A stretch of DNA of 13,000 bases from Clostridiales bacterium (lineage in GTDB: Bacteria; Bacillota; Clostridia; Christensenellales; Christensenellaceae): NCBI GenBank assembly GCA_003343685.1, contig QAKS01000039.1, forward strand, positions 1-13,000, read 5' to 3'. Made by a program: the position numbers and the translations under genes. The stretch's first letter is position 1, and each line of letters begins with the position of its first letter. The notes beneath the pieces are model-generated. The model searched no databases and had not been told where the DNA came from. It was given only the letters and a program-made list of their open reading frames with translations. This document shows, in pieces, positions 1-7,113 of this stretch.

Positions 1-1
1 G

Positions 2-382
2 GAATTGGCGCAGGAACTGACGCGAAAGCTGGAGCCGGGAGACGTGATCGGTCTTGACGGCGATCTTGGCGCGGGAAAGACGGTGTTTGTAAAAGGCTTG
101 GCGCGGGGGCTGGGCATAGCGGCGAATATCAAAAGCCCCACGTTTAATCTGGTCAGGAGCTATGAGGGCAGGCTGCCTTTGTTTCATTTTGATATTTACA
201 GAATCGACGATACTGCGGAGCTGCTTGAAATCGGTTTTTCGGAGTATTTTGAAAAGGGCGGCGCAGTCGTGGTGGAATGGGCGGAAAAGGCGGAAGAGCT
301 TATGCCGGATAACACGTTCTGGATCAGCATAAGGCGTACCGGAGATGACACGAGAAGGATAGTTGGAAGACGTGAACGATAA
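2..382 (+). CDS. tsaE: tRNA threonylcarbamoyladenosine biosynthesis ATPase TsaE (5' partial)
   Basis: TsaE is the small P-loop ATPase that works with TsaB and TsaD in making N6-threonylcarbamoyladenosine (t6A) at position 37 of ANN-decoding tRNAs in the cytoplasm. Seen here: the Walker A motif GDLGAGKT about 19 residues after a TTG at base 5, then SPTFNLVRSY, the HFDIYRI motif and VVVEWAEKAEELMP, all in the family order. The reading frame is open through the left edge. Only about ten residues precede the PGDVI segment after that TTG, whereas full-length TsaE usually has about 150 residues, so the true start is probably upstream and this copy is cut by the window. Its 3' end overlaps tsaB by 20 bases, which implies a shared transcript. 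Identity is confident; only the N-terminus is missing. Confidence 0.95.
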   Translation, partial: ELAQELTRKLEPGDVIGLDGDLGAGKTVFVKGLARGLGIAANIKSPTFNLVRSYEGRLPLFHFDIYRIDDTAELLEIGFSEYFEKGGAVVVEWAEKAEELMPDNTFWISIRRTGDDTRRIVGRRER

Positions 383-1049
383 ACTTATATTATCTATAGA
401 CACCTCAGGTCGGGCGTGTTCGGTTGCGATTGGCCGCGGCGGGAGAATATACGGAAGCGAATATGCGGATACGGATATGACGATGCACTCGCGTACTGTT
501 ATGAAAATGATTGACCATGTGCTGACCCGGACGGGGAGAACAACGGGCGACATTGATGTGTTTGCGGCAAACGTAGGACCGGGCTCCTTTACCGGCGTTC
601 GCATCGGTATCTGTACGGCAAAGGGTCTGGCAAAGGCGGCAGAAAAAAAGGTCTTTTCCGCAGATGCTTTGGACGCGCTGGCGATAGGCGCCGGCGTTGG
701 AGCGGAAAACATCTGCGCGATGATTGACGCGGGCAGAGGGGAAGCCTATTACGCTTTCTACCAACACGGGGAAAAAACGGTTTTCGACGAGGCCGCGCCG
801 ATTGAAGAAATATTGAGACAGATTAACGCGCCGACGGTGTTTGCAGGAGACGGCGCGGAGGTTTACAGAACGATAATAGAAGAATATGTAGAGGGAGCCG
901 CTTTTGCCCGCAAAAATCAGACCCGTGCCGAGGATATCTGTATTTTGGCGGCGATGGCGGATGAAAGCCGCTTTACGGAGCCGGAGCAGATGAGCGCTAA
1001 TTATATACGTGAGTCCGGTGCGGTCAGAAAGAAATGTGGAGATAGATAA
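363..1049 (+). CDS. tsaB: tRNA threonylcarbamoyladenosine biosynthesis protein TsaB
   Basis: TsaB is the catalytically inactive ASKHA-fold partner that scaffolds TsaD and TsaE in t6A synthesis. The sequence shows the N-terminal LILSIDTS strand and the family hallmark NVGPGSFTGVRIG at about residues 70-82. Length is 228 residues, normal for the family. The start is uncertain. TTG at 363 has AAGGA only 3 bases upstream, while GTG at 372 would give an N-terminus (MNDKLILSIDTS) closer to the short lead usual in the family. Either start overlaps tsaE, so translation is probably coupled. The stop shares one base with the rimI start (TAATG). tsaD is not next door and must be elsewhere if the pathway is complete. 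Confidence 0.95.
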   Translation: MEDVNDKLILSIDTSGRACSVAIGRGGRIYGSEYADTDMTMHSRTVMKMIDHVLTRTGRTTGDIDVFAANVGPGSFTGVRIGICTAKGLAKAAEKKVFSADALDALAIGAGVGAENICAMIDAGRGEAYYAFYQHGEKTVFDEAAPIEEILRQINAPTVFAGDGAEVYRTIIEEYVEGAAFARKNQTRAEDICILAAMADESRFTEPEQMSANYIRESGAVRKKCGDR

Positions 1050-1531
1050 TGGCCAAAGTTGTGATCAAACGAGCTGACGAAAGATATCTGCCGGACATCT
1101 GCGAGCTGGAAAAGCTGTGCTTTAAAACACCGTGGCCTGTGGAAGTGCTCTATGAGGATATATGCGTTTCCCATCATCTGTATTATGTCATACTGGAAAA
1201 CGACAAGGTAGTGGGGTATGCGGGAATGTGGCTCATACTTGATGAGGCGCATATCAACAACATTTGCGTACACCCCTCCTACAGGTGCAGGGGATATGGA
1301 AAAATGCTGGTACACAGGCTGATACGCGCCGCGTATAAATACGGCGGGGACAGCATAACTCTGGAGGTAAGAAAGTCAAACCTGACAGCGCTGACGCTTT
1401 ACAAAAGCCTTGGCTTTGAAGAAGAGGGCGTACGGAAGGGCTATTATCAGGATACGGGAGAGGACGCCATCATCATGTGGAAGCAGGGGCTTCAGATGGA
1501 AAACCAGTGGAAGGGTGAAGAGGCCGACTGA
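1049..1531 (+). CDS. rimI: GNAT N-acetyltransferase, RimI-type (ribosomal protein S18 alanine acetyltransferase)
   Basis: This is a GNAT-fold acetyltransferase of the RimI family, which uses acetyl-CoA to acetylate protein N-termini, classically the N-terminal alanine of ribosomal protein S18. Visible motifs are LEKLCFKTPW near the N-terminus, the acetyl-CoA pyrophosphate loop HPSYRCRGYGKMLV (Q/RxxGxG/A type), LEVRKSNLTALTLYKSLGF, and the terminal GYYQDTGEDAIIMW. Length is 160 residues, a normal RimI size. GGAGA lies 7-8 bases upstream of the ATG, and the start overlaps the tsaB stop by one base. The tsaE-tsaB-rimI order is a classic bacterial arrangement and supports RimI over a generic GNAT. 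The actual substrate in this organism cannot be read from the sequence. Confidence 0.92.
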   Translation: MAKVVIKRADERYLPDICELEKLCFKTPWPVEVLYEDICVSHHLYYVILENDKVVGYAGMWLILDEAHINNICVHPSYRCRGYGKMLVHRLIRAAYKYGGDSITLEVRKSNLTALTLYKSLGFEEEGVRKGYYQDTGEDAIIMWKQGLQMENQWKGEEAD

Positions 1532-2307
1532 TGCAGATGATGATCGAAGGATTGAATATCAATTATATCGTCCGGGGTGAAGGCAGGCCGGTGCTGCTGC
1601 TGCACGGATGGGGTGCCTGTATCGGTAGTTTTGCCCCTGTCACGGAGGAACTCGCGCACCATAGAAAGGTATACGTGCTCGATTTTCCGGGTTTCGGTGA
1701 AAGCGATACACCCGCAGAGCCGATGACAGTAGCCGATTATGCGCGCCTTACGGCAAAGTTCATCGAGGAGGCGGACATTCGCGGTACAGATGTGATCTGC
1801 CATAGCTTTGGCGGCAGGGTGACGATCGTGCTGGCGGCGACACGGCCGGAGCTGGTCGGCAGACTGATCTTTACGGATGCAGCGGGACTTAGGAAAAAGC
1901 GTACCGCCCGCTATTACACAAAGGTATACGGCTATAAGCTTATGAAACGGTGTGCGAAAAGCGGCTTTATGAAAAAGACCATGAAACTGTTTGGCATTGA
2001 TGTCGAGAAGAGAGTAGCGAATGCCGGCTCGGAGGACTACAAGAAGCTGTCCGGCGCAATGCGCGCTACGTTTGTCAATGTGGTGAATGAAGATCTGCGC
2101 CGCTATCTGCGGGACATCAAGTCTCCGTCGCTCATGATCTACGGGGAGAACGATTCCGATACGCCGGTTTATTTCGGAGAAATTATGGAAAAGGAAATTG
2201 CCGACAGCGGATTGTGCGTATTGAAAAATGCCGGGCATTTTTCCTACCTCGACCAGTTCCCGCAATATATGAGAATTGTAAAAGTATTTTTGGAGGTCGC
2301 TCAATGA
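1531..2307 (+). CDS. alpha/beta hydrolase, substrate unknown
   Basis: A 258-residue alpha/beta-hydrolase-fold protein. The oxyanion-hole motif HGWG is at about residues 25-28 and DFPGFGESD at 51-59. The nucleophile elbow C-H-S-F-G-G puts the catalytic serine at 92, the acid is likely Asp208 in GENDSDTP, and the base is His236 in AGHFSYLD, so the triad looks intact. The elbow has Cys where the usual first small residue is Gly. A basic, Lys/Arg-rich cap region (about residues 121-172) separates the two core halves. No signal peptide or membrane segment is seen. The start shares one base with the rimI stop and the stop overlaps the Mur ligase start by four (ATGA), so it is translated with them. 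It sits where tsaD often follows rimI. I cannot name a substrate; an esterase, lipase or C-C hydrolase role is possible. Confidence 0.88.
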   Translation: MQMMIEGLNINYIVRGEGRPVLLLHGWGACIGSFAPVTEELAHHRKVYVLDFPGFGESDTPAEPMTVADYARLTAKFIEEADIRGTDVICHSFGGRVTIVLAATRPELVGRLIFTDAAGLRKKRTARYYTKVYGYKLMKRCAKSGFMKKTMKLFGIDVEKRVANAGSEDYKKLSGAMRATFVNVVNEDLRRYLRDIKSPSLMIYGENDSDTPVYFGEIMEKEIADSGLCVLKNAGHFSYLDQFPQYMRIVKVFLEVAQ

Positions 2308-3881
2308 TTTTGAGTATCATAGCAACGGTTTTGCTCGGGGTGTTTGTATTTTTAGCGTCCCTGACCTGCTGCCATATGTTTCAGCTGGAGGGCTATAAGA
2401 CGAGCGGATACGGAAGATGGCTCAGCCATACGGGCCTTTCAAAATACTGGGCTGTGCTCATTTTGGCTGCGCTTTATTTGGGCGCGACCTATGCAGCGCT
2501 GGCTGTTCAGGGAATGTTGGGCGTCATTGTCAGCATCGTCTGTATGGCGGGCTTTGCAGCATTGGGGCTGTATTATCTCAGCGCTATGCGCGTAAAAAAT
2601 GCAAAAAAACTGCTGGTTTATACGGCGCGCGTCAAGAGAATGCTCATAACAGAGGGCATTGTCATTGCGGCGCTTTGTGCGGCAGGCTATGCGGCAGGCG
2701 TGATGCTTACGGCGGTTATTCTGCTGTTTACGCCCTTTTGGATTGCGGCGGCGAACTGGATTAACAAACCGATTGAAAAAGCAGTATGCAGCCACTATTT
2801 GAACGACGCGAAGAGAAAGTTGGCGGCGCGGGACGATCTCATCAAAATAGCTATTACGGGCAGCTACGGAAAGACGAGTACAAAGTTTATCCTAGGGGCG
2901 ATTCTGGGGGCGAAATTTGACGTGCTTGTACCGCCGTCCAGCTATAACACGCCCATGGGTCTTACCCGCGTGATACGAGAGCAGATGACCGACGGCAACC
3001 AGGTTATGATTGCGGAGATGGGCGCGAAACATATAGGCGATATTGCGGAACTGGTGGAGCTGATTCGCCCGCAATACGGTCTTATCACGTCTGTGGGACC
3101 GCAGCATTTGGAGACGTTTAAAAATATAAAAAATGTAGCGAAAACAAAGTATGAGTTGATTGAGGGCCTGCCGGAGGACGGTGTGGCATTTTTTCCGGAC
3201 GACGGCGGCATTACAAAGCGCATGTACGACAATACGGAGATGGAAAAACGGCTGTTTTCCGTCGACCAAGGCGGCGACGTATGGGCGGAAGAGATCGCGG
3301 TGGGTAACTTCGGCAGTCGCTTTACGGCCTGCTTTAAGAGCGGAGAGAGAATCCCCGTCGAGACAAAGCTGCTGGGGCGGCACAACATTCAGAATGTGTT
3401 GGGCGGTATTGCTGTAGCAAAGGAGCTGGGCATGACGCCGGAGGAGATTGCCGAGGGGACAAAGCGCATAGAGCCGGTGGAGCACAGGCTCCAGATCATC
3501 CCCACAACAAACGGCATTACAGTGATAGACGACGCCTTTAATGCAAATCCTGCGGGGACGCGGGTGGCGATGGAGGTGCTGCGGCAGTTTGGCGGCAGAA
3601 AGATCGTTGTGACGCCGGGCATGGTGGAGCTGGGCAGCGAGGAGGAGGCCGAAAACAGGAAATTCGGCGAAAACATGGCGAAGGCAGCGGATATTGTCTA
3701 TCTGATCGGGCGTAAACATACAAGACCCATTTATGAAGGACTGGTAAACGCCGGTTTTGACGAGGGCGCTATCGTCGTGATGGATTCACTTGACGGGGCG
3801 ACCAGAGCGATGGGGCCGATTTTACGGGCAGGGGATGTGCTTTTATATGAAAACGACCTGCCGGACAACTACAACGAATAG
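2304..3881 (+). CDS. membrane-anchored Mur ligase, MurF-like
   Basis: This Mur ligase most resembles MurF, which adds D-Ala-D-Ala to UDP-MurNAc-tripeptide using ATP. The ligase part shows the P-loop TGSYGKTS (residues 185-192), NTPMG, the MurF-like IAEMGAKHIGDI, HNIQNVLGG, the HRLQ segment, DDAFNANPAG, and GMVELGSEEEAENRKFGE of the C-terminal domain. From the P-loop on it has about 340 residues, as in ordinary MurF. Upstream, the usual soluble UDP-substrate domain is replaced by about 180 residues with hydrophobic stretches at roughly 1-20, 48-68, 71-92 and 115-150, probably four or five transmembrane segments. ATG 2304 is chosen because TGGAGG lies 7 bases upstream and it overlaps the previous stop as ATGA; an in-frame upstream extension lies inside the hydrolase gene. 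The downstream D-Ala-D-Ala ligase gene supports a role in wall precursor synthesis. It may be the organism's MurF or a specialised paralogue. Confidence 0.85.
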   Translation: MILSIIATVLLGVFVFLASLTCCHMFQLEGYKTSGYGRWLSHTGLSKYWAVLILAALYLGATYAALAVQGMLGVIVSIVCMAGFAALGLYYLSAMRVKNAKKLLVYTARVKRMLITEGIVIAALCAAGYAAGVMLTAVILLFTPFWIAAANWINKPIEKAVCSHYLNDAKRKLAARDDLIKIAITGSYGKTSTKFILGAILGAKFDVLVPPSSYNTPMGLTRVIREQMTDGNQVMIAEMGAKHIGDIAELVELIRPQYGLITSVGPQHLETFKNIKNVAKTKYELIEGLPEDGVAFFPDDGGITKRMYDNTEMEKRLFSVDQGGDVWAEEIAVGNFGSRFTACFKSGERIPVETKLLGRHNIQNVLGGIAVAKELGMTPEEIAEGTKRIEPVEHRLQIIPTTNGITVIDDAFNANPAGTRVAMEVLRQFGGRKIVVTPGMVELGSEEEAENRKFGENMAKAADIVYLIGRKHTRPIYEGLVNAGFDEGAIVVMDSLDGATRAMGPILRAGDVLLYENDLPDNYNE

Positions 3882-3887
3882 GAACCA

Positions 3888-3920
3888 AGCCGGGGGCGCT
3901 TCCCCGGCTGTGATAATTTT
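3888..3920 (+). terminator. GC-rich intergenic hairpin, possible weak terminator or attenuator
   Basis: A perfect 8-bp inverted repeat, AGCCGGGG (3888-3895) with CCCCGGCT (3902-3909), encloses a 6-base loop. It begins 6 bases after the Mur ligase stop. Only a short TTTT run follows, at 3917-3920, 7 bases beyond the stem. That is weak for an intrinsic terminator. It could partly end transcription before ddl, or act as an mRNA-stabilising or processing hairpin. No clear promoter is seen between it and ddl. Confidence 0.5.
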
Positions 3921-3940
3921 AAGCTATGCTGGAGGAAAAA

Positions 3941-5122
3941 ATGAAAAAACTGGCTGTGTTTTTTGGAGGGCGAAGCTCTGAGCACGACGTTTCCATTATC
4001 ACGGGGACGCAGCTCATTGAAAATGCGGATAAAAGCAAATATGAGATCATTCCCGTCTATATTGCAGGCGACGGCGTATGGTATTCCGGCGAAGCGCTGA
4101 AAAGCGTGGCGTTTTATAAAAAGCCCGATTTCAAGGGAAAGGGTGTGCACAAGGTGTTTTTTTCGCCCGTCCCGACAGAGGGTGTACTGCTGGAGGAGAC
4201 GCGCCGCGGAGTGAAGGAATACGCGAAGATAGATGTGGCTGTGCTGGCGATGCACGGCATGCACGGCGAGGATGGAACCCTGCAGGGGCTGCTGGAGCTG
4301 GCGGATATTCCCTACACCAGCGCCGGCGTCACAGGCAGCGCAGTGGGGATGGATAAGGTCGTGATGAAGGCGGCGTTCAAGGGGCTTGGCTTCCCGACGC
4401 TGCCCAGCGTCTATTTCGATCGGAACAGCTTTTTCGCCGACGAGGACAAATACCTCGATATGGCGGGTCAGGTCATCGGCTATCCGGCGATTGTCAAGCC
4501 GGCGAATCTGGGCAGCAGCATCGGCATTACGATGGCGCATGACCGGGACGAGCTGAAAAGAGCGCTCTATGTGGCGGCGAATTTTGACAGGCGCATTCTG
4601 GTGGAAAAGGGCGTGACGGACATGATGGAGATTAACTGCGCCGTGCTGGGCATGGGAAGCAATGCCAAGGCCAGCGTTTTGGAACAGCCGCTTTCCGGCG
4701 GAGAAATATTGGATTTCAGCGACAAGTATCTTTCGTCCGGCGGACAGTCAAAGGGGATGAAATCTCTGGGCCGCAAAATTCCGGCGGATATTCCGGAGGA
4801 GATGGCAGACCGTATCCGTCAGCTCTCTCTCGATATTTTCGACACACTGGACATGAAGGGCGTCGTGCGGATCGACTATATTATCGACAAAGCGACCAAC
4901 ACCCTCTATGTCAACGAAGCAAACACGATCCCCGGCTCCTTTGCCTTTTACCTTTTTGAGCCGATGGGGATCAAATACAGCGAGCTGATCGACACACTGG
5001 TGGAGTGTGCGCTGGCGCGTGCGGCGGAAAAGAGGAGCTGTGAATTTTCCTTTGACTCCGAAATCCTGAAAAAGGCGGGAACCGGCGCCAAAGGAGTCAA
5101 AGGCGCTAAAGGTGTCAAGTAA
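3941..5122 (+). CDS. ddl: D-alanine--D-alanine ligase family protein (ATP-grasp)
   Basis: This ATP-grasp ligase would join two D-alanines, with ATP, to make the dipeptide that MurF adds to the wall precursor. Features in order: FFGGRSSEHDVS (residues 7-18, including the conserved Glu14), HGMHGEDGTLQGLLEL, YTSAGVTGSAVGMDK, KPANLGSSIGIT, the metal and catalytic strand VRIDYIID, and NEANTIPGSFAFYLFEP. The last segment differs from the PGM/FT seen after the Asn in classical Ddl and Van ligases, so this is a divergent clade and specificity for D-Ala at both sites is inferred. Length is 393 residues, longer than E. coli DdlB (about 306), partly through a Lys/Gly-rich tail. ATG 3941 is preferred over ATG 3926 because GGAGG (3931-3935) lies 5 bases before it and the protein then begins MKKLAVFFGG. 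Confidence 0.88.
   Translation: MKKLAVFFGGRSSEHDVSIITGTQLIENADKSKYEIIPVYIAGDGVWYSGEALKSVAFYKKPDFKGKGVHKVFFSPVPTEGVLLEETRRGVKEYAKIDVAVLAMHGMHGEDGTLQGLLELADIPYTSAGVTGSAVGMDKVVMKAAFKGLGFPTLPSVYFDRNSFFADEDKYLDMAGQVIGYPAIVKPANLGSSIGITMAHDRDELKRALYVAANFDRRILVEKGVTDMMEINCAVLGMGSNAKASVLEQPLSGGEILDFSDKYLSSGGQSKGMKSLGRKIPADIPEEMADRIRQLSLDIFDTLDMKGVVRIDYIIDKATNTLYVNEANTIPGSFAFYLFEPMGIKYSELIDTLVECALARAAEKRSCEFSFDSEILKKAGTGAKGVKGAKGVK
5084..5119 (+). repeat. two tandem 18-bp units encoding GAKGVK at the Ddl C-terminus
   Basis: Bases 5084-5101 and 5102-5119 are two 18-base units, each encoding Gly-Ala-Lys-Gly-Val-Lys, immediately before the ddl stop. They differ at three positions, all third codon positions and all synonymous. 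The tail lies beyond the last recognisable ATP-grasp residues. It is basic and probably flexible. Its function is unknown. Confidence 0.85.
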
Positions 5123-5134
5123 AAAACCTTGACA
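5113..5134. promoter_or_regulatory. 7-bp dyad overlapping the -35 box of the ylxM promoter
   Basis: TGTCAAG (5113-5119) and CTTGACA (5128-5134) are perfect reverse complements separated by 8 bases. The left arm ends the ddl coding sequence and the right arm contains the -35 hexamer. It could be a repressor or activator site, or form a short RNA hairpin on read-through from ddl. No U-tract follows, so it is not a terminator. Confidence 0.4.
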
Positions 5135-5157
5135 GATGTGGACGCCTGTGGTATGAT
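5129..5157 (+). promoter_or_regulatory. near-consensus sigma-A promoter for ylxM-ffh and downstream genes
   Basis: TTGACA (5129-5134, perfect -35), a 17-base spacer and TATGAT (5152-5157, one mismatch) are preceded by TG at the extended -10 position (TGGTATGAT). Initiation is expected near 5164. No terminator separates it from ddl, so the downstream genes can receive both read-through and new transcripts. It overlaps the possible early starts of ylxM, which matters for start choice there. Confidence 0.85.
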
Positions 5158-5164
5158 ACAGGGC

Positions 5165-5488
5165 GTGAAGGATTTTGACGTATGTATTTTGATTGATATT
5201 TACGGCGGACTTCTGACAGAGAAACAGAGGGACGCCGTTGCCATGTACCACGAGCTGGACTATTCTCTTTCCGAGATCGCCGAAAACCTGTCTATTACAA
5301 GACAGGCGGCAAACGACGCTGTGAAGCGGGGGGAAGCGAGGCTCAGGGAGTTTGAAGCGGCTCTCGGCGTGCGGGAAAAATATGCCCGAACGGAGGCCGT
5401 GATTGACAGACTGATGGAAGGCGACGATGCAGCGAAAAGCGCCGCGCGTGAATTGATGGATATTTGGGGAGATACCGATGGCATTTGA
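5165..5488 (+). CDS. ylxM: YlxM-family helix-turn-helix protein (UPF0122), SRP operon
   Basis: YlxM proteins are small sigma-70 region-4-like helix-turn-helix proteins encoded just before ffh in Bacillota. In streptococci, YlxM is known to modulate signal recognition particle function. Seen here: the family N-terminal block ILIDIYGGLLTEKQRDAV, then the helix-turn-helix YSLSEIAENLSITRQAANDAVKR. The C-terminal helix is Ala/Glu/Arg-rich. GTG 5165 gives 107 residues and about 11 residues before the IYGG motif, as usual in the family. The start is uncertain: in-frame TTG 5129, ATG 5153 and TTG 5189 also exist. The first two lie within the promoter, and none has a good Shine-Dalgarno site. Transcripts from the embedded promoter would begin almost at the GTG, so translation would be leaderless or start later. 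The 3' end overlaps ffh by 11 bases. Confidence 0.85.
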   Translation: MKDFDVCILIDIYGGLLTEKQRDAVAMYHELDYSLSEIAENLSITRQAANDAVKRGEARLREFEAALGVREKYARTEAVIDRLMEGDDAAKSAARELMDIWGDTDGI

Positions 5489-6803
5489 GGGACTGGCCGA
5501 TAAACTGCAAAACGTATTCAGAAAGCTGACCGGAAAGGGAAAGCTCTCCGAGGCTGATATCAAAGCGGCGATGCGCGAGGTCAAGCTGGCGCTTTTGGAA
5601 GCCGACGTCAACTTTATGGTGGTAAAAAAGTTTGTCAGGGACGTGTCTGAAAAGGCCGTCGGCAAGGAGGTTCTCGAGAGCCTGACGCCGGGTCAGCAGG
5701 TGATCAAGATCGTCAATGACCAGATGATAGAACTGCTGGGCTCCAAGGTGAGCGATATTAAAATTGCCAGTCAGCCGCCTACTGTCATTTTGATGGCGGG
5801 TTTGCAGGGCGCGGGCAAGACGACCATGTGCGGAAAACTTTGCAAATACTTCCGGAAAAAAGGCAAGAAGCCGCTTTTGGTGGCGTGCGACGTGCATCGT
5901 CCGGCAGCCATTGACCAGCTGAAGGTAGTCGGCGGCAGCGTCGACACGCCGGTATATGAGGAGGGGCAGAAAAACCCTGCAAAAATCTATAAAAACGCGC
6001 TGAAACAGGCAAAAAAGAACGGCAATGATCTGATTATTGTGGATACGTCGGGCCGCCTGCATATTGATGAAGACATGATGGGCGAACTGAAGGAACTGAA
6101 GAATGAGGCGCAGCCTGATGAGACGCTGCTGGTCATAGACGCTATGACAGGGCAGGACGCCGTAAACGCAGCCAAGACCTTTAACGAGGACATCGAGCTG
6201 ACAGGCGTTATCCTGACAAAGGTAGACGGCGATACGCGCGGCGGTGCGGCGCTGTCTGTCAAGGAGGTAACGGGAAAGCCCATCAAGTTTATCGGTGTGG
6301 GCGAGAAAATGGACGATATCGAGCCGTTTTATCCCGACAGGATGGCCTCCCGCATACTGGGAATGGGCGATGTGCTATCGCTGATAGAAAAGGCGGAGCA
6401 GGCGTTTGATGCGAAAAAAGCAAAGGAGCTGGAGTCGAAAATCCGCTCCGCAGAGCTTGATCTGAACGATTTTCTGGATCAGATGCAGCAGCTCAAAAAC
6501 ATGGGCTCCATGCAGGATGTTCTGGCGATGATGCCGGGAGGGAATAAGCTGTCTGCAGCGGCCGTGGACGAAAAGGCGCTCGCACGCACGGAGGCTATCG
6601 TTAAATCCATGACGATGAAGGAGCGAAAGAATCCGTCTGTTATCAATGGAAGCCGCAGGAAGCGTATTGCCGCAGGAAGCGGCACGACGATTCAGGACGT
6701 AAACAGGCTGCTTTCGCAGTTTGAGCAGATGAAGAAGATGATGAAGCAGCTTTCCGGCGGTGGGAAACGGCGGAAAAAAGGGATGATGGGCCTGCCTTTT
6801 TAG
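5478..6803 (+). CDS. ffh: signal recognition particle GTPase Ffh (SRP54)
   Basis: Ffh binds 4.5S/6S RNA and signal sequences on ribosomes and, with the FtsY receptor, delivers nascent membrane and secreted proteins to the translocon. The N-terminal helical bundle (about residues 1-90) is followed by the G domain: P-loop GLQGAGKTT (108-116), the DVHRPAAIDQL insertion-box region, DTSGRL and TKVDGDTRGGAALS. The M domain follows, with Met-rich segments, MMPGG, and the RNA-binding INGSRRKRIAAGSGT motif, ending in a basic Met/Lys tail. At 441 residues it is full length. GGGGAGA lies a few bases before ATG 5478, inside ylxM. ftsY, often upstream in Bacillota, is not in this window, and the SRP RNA gene is not seen either. 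Confidence 0.98.
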   Translation: MAFEGLADKLQNVFRKLTGKGKLSEADIKAAMREVKLALLEADVNFMVVKKFVRDVSEKAVGKEVLESLTPGQQVIKIVNDQMIELLGSKVSDIKIASQPPTVILMAGLQGAGKTTMCGKLCKYFRKKGKKPLLVACDVHRPAAIDQLKVVGGSVDTPVYEEGQKNPAKIYKNALKQAKKNGNDLIIVDTSGRLHIDEDMMGELKELKNEAQPDETLLVIDAMTGQDAVNAAKTFNEDIELTGVILTKVDGDTRGGAALSVKEVTGKPIKFIGVGEKMDDIEPFYPDRMASRILGMGDVLSLIEKAEQAFDAKKAKELESKIRSAELDLNDFLDQMQQLKNMGSMQDVLAMMPGGNKLSAAAVDEKALARTEAIVKSMTMKERKNPSVINGSRRKRIAAGSGTTIQDVNRLLSQFEQMKKMMKQLSGGGKRRKKGMMGLPF

Positions 6804-6852
6804 CGTAGGATTATCAATAAATTAAAGAAAACAGGTTATTTGGGAGGAAATT

Positions 6853-7092
6853 ATGGCAGTAAAGATCAGAATGAAGAGAATGGGAAGCAAGAAAAACCCC
6901 TTTTACAGACTGGTGGTAGCGGACAGTCGCTCGCCCCGCGACGGTCGGTTTATTGAGGAGCTGGGTTACTACAATCCGTTGACAAAAGAACTGAATCTGG
7001 ATAAAGAGAAGGCTGCGGACTGGGTAGCTAAGGGTGCTCAGCCGACAGATACCGTTCGCGCACTACTGAAAAAGGACGGAGCGATACAGTAA
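6853..7092 (+). CDS. rpsP: 30S ribosomal protein S16
   Basis: S16 is a small protein of the 30S subunit needed for its assembly. The protein has the typical start [19 protein letters not shown], then [22 protein letters not shown], and the C-terminal block ending in [13 protein letters not shown]. At 79 residues it is at the short end of the normal range and looks complete. GGGAGG (6842-6847) sits 5 bases before the ATG, the strongest Shine-Dalgarno in this block. The 49-base gap after ffh shows no terminator or convincing promoter, so it is probably cotranscribed with ffh. Confidence 0.98.
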   Translation: MAVKIRMKRMGSKKNPFYRLVVADSRSPRDGRFIEELGYYNPLTKELNLDKEKAADWVAKGAQPTDTVRALLKKDGAIQ

Positions 7093-7113
7093 GCTGACGG
7101 AAAGGAAAATCTT

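Noticed and set aside
2214..2303. In-frame N-terminal extension of the Mur ligase from an earlier ATG
   Set aside because: It lies inside the hydrolase gene and encodes an out-of-frame reading of it. ATG 2304 has a good TGGAGG site and an ATGA overlap.
2892..3719. Minus-strand open frame (275 codons) opposite the Mur ligase
   Set aside because: His/Arg/Leu/Cys-rich composition typical of an antisense shadow, no recognisable domain, and fully inside a conserved + strand gene.
3882..3940. Separate promoter for ddl between the hairpin and its start
   Set aside because: A TGATAAT-like -10 is present, but no -35-like hexamer is found at a workable distance.
5182..5196. Mini-ORF ATG TAT TTT GAT TGA with AAGGA upstream, inside ylxM
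   Set aside because: Only four codons, out of frame with ylxM and with no leader-peptide logic; most likely chance.
4748..6062. Minus-strand open frames opposite ddl, ylxM and ffh
   Set aside because: They cover confidently identified + strand genes and show no domain or start signal.
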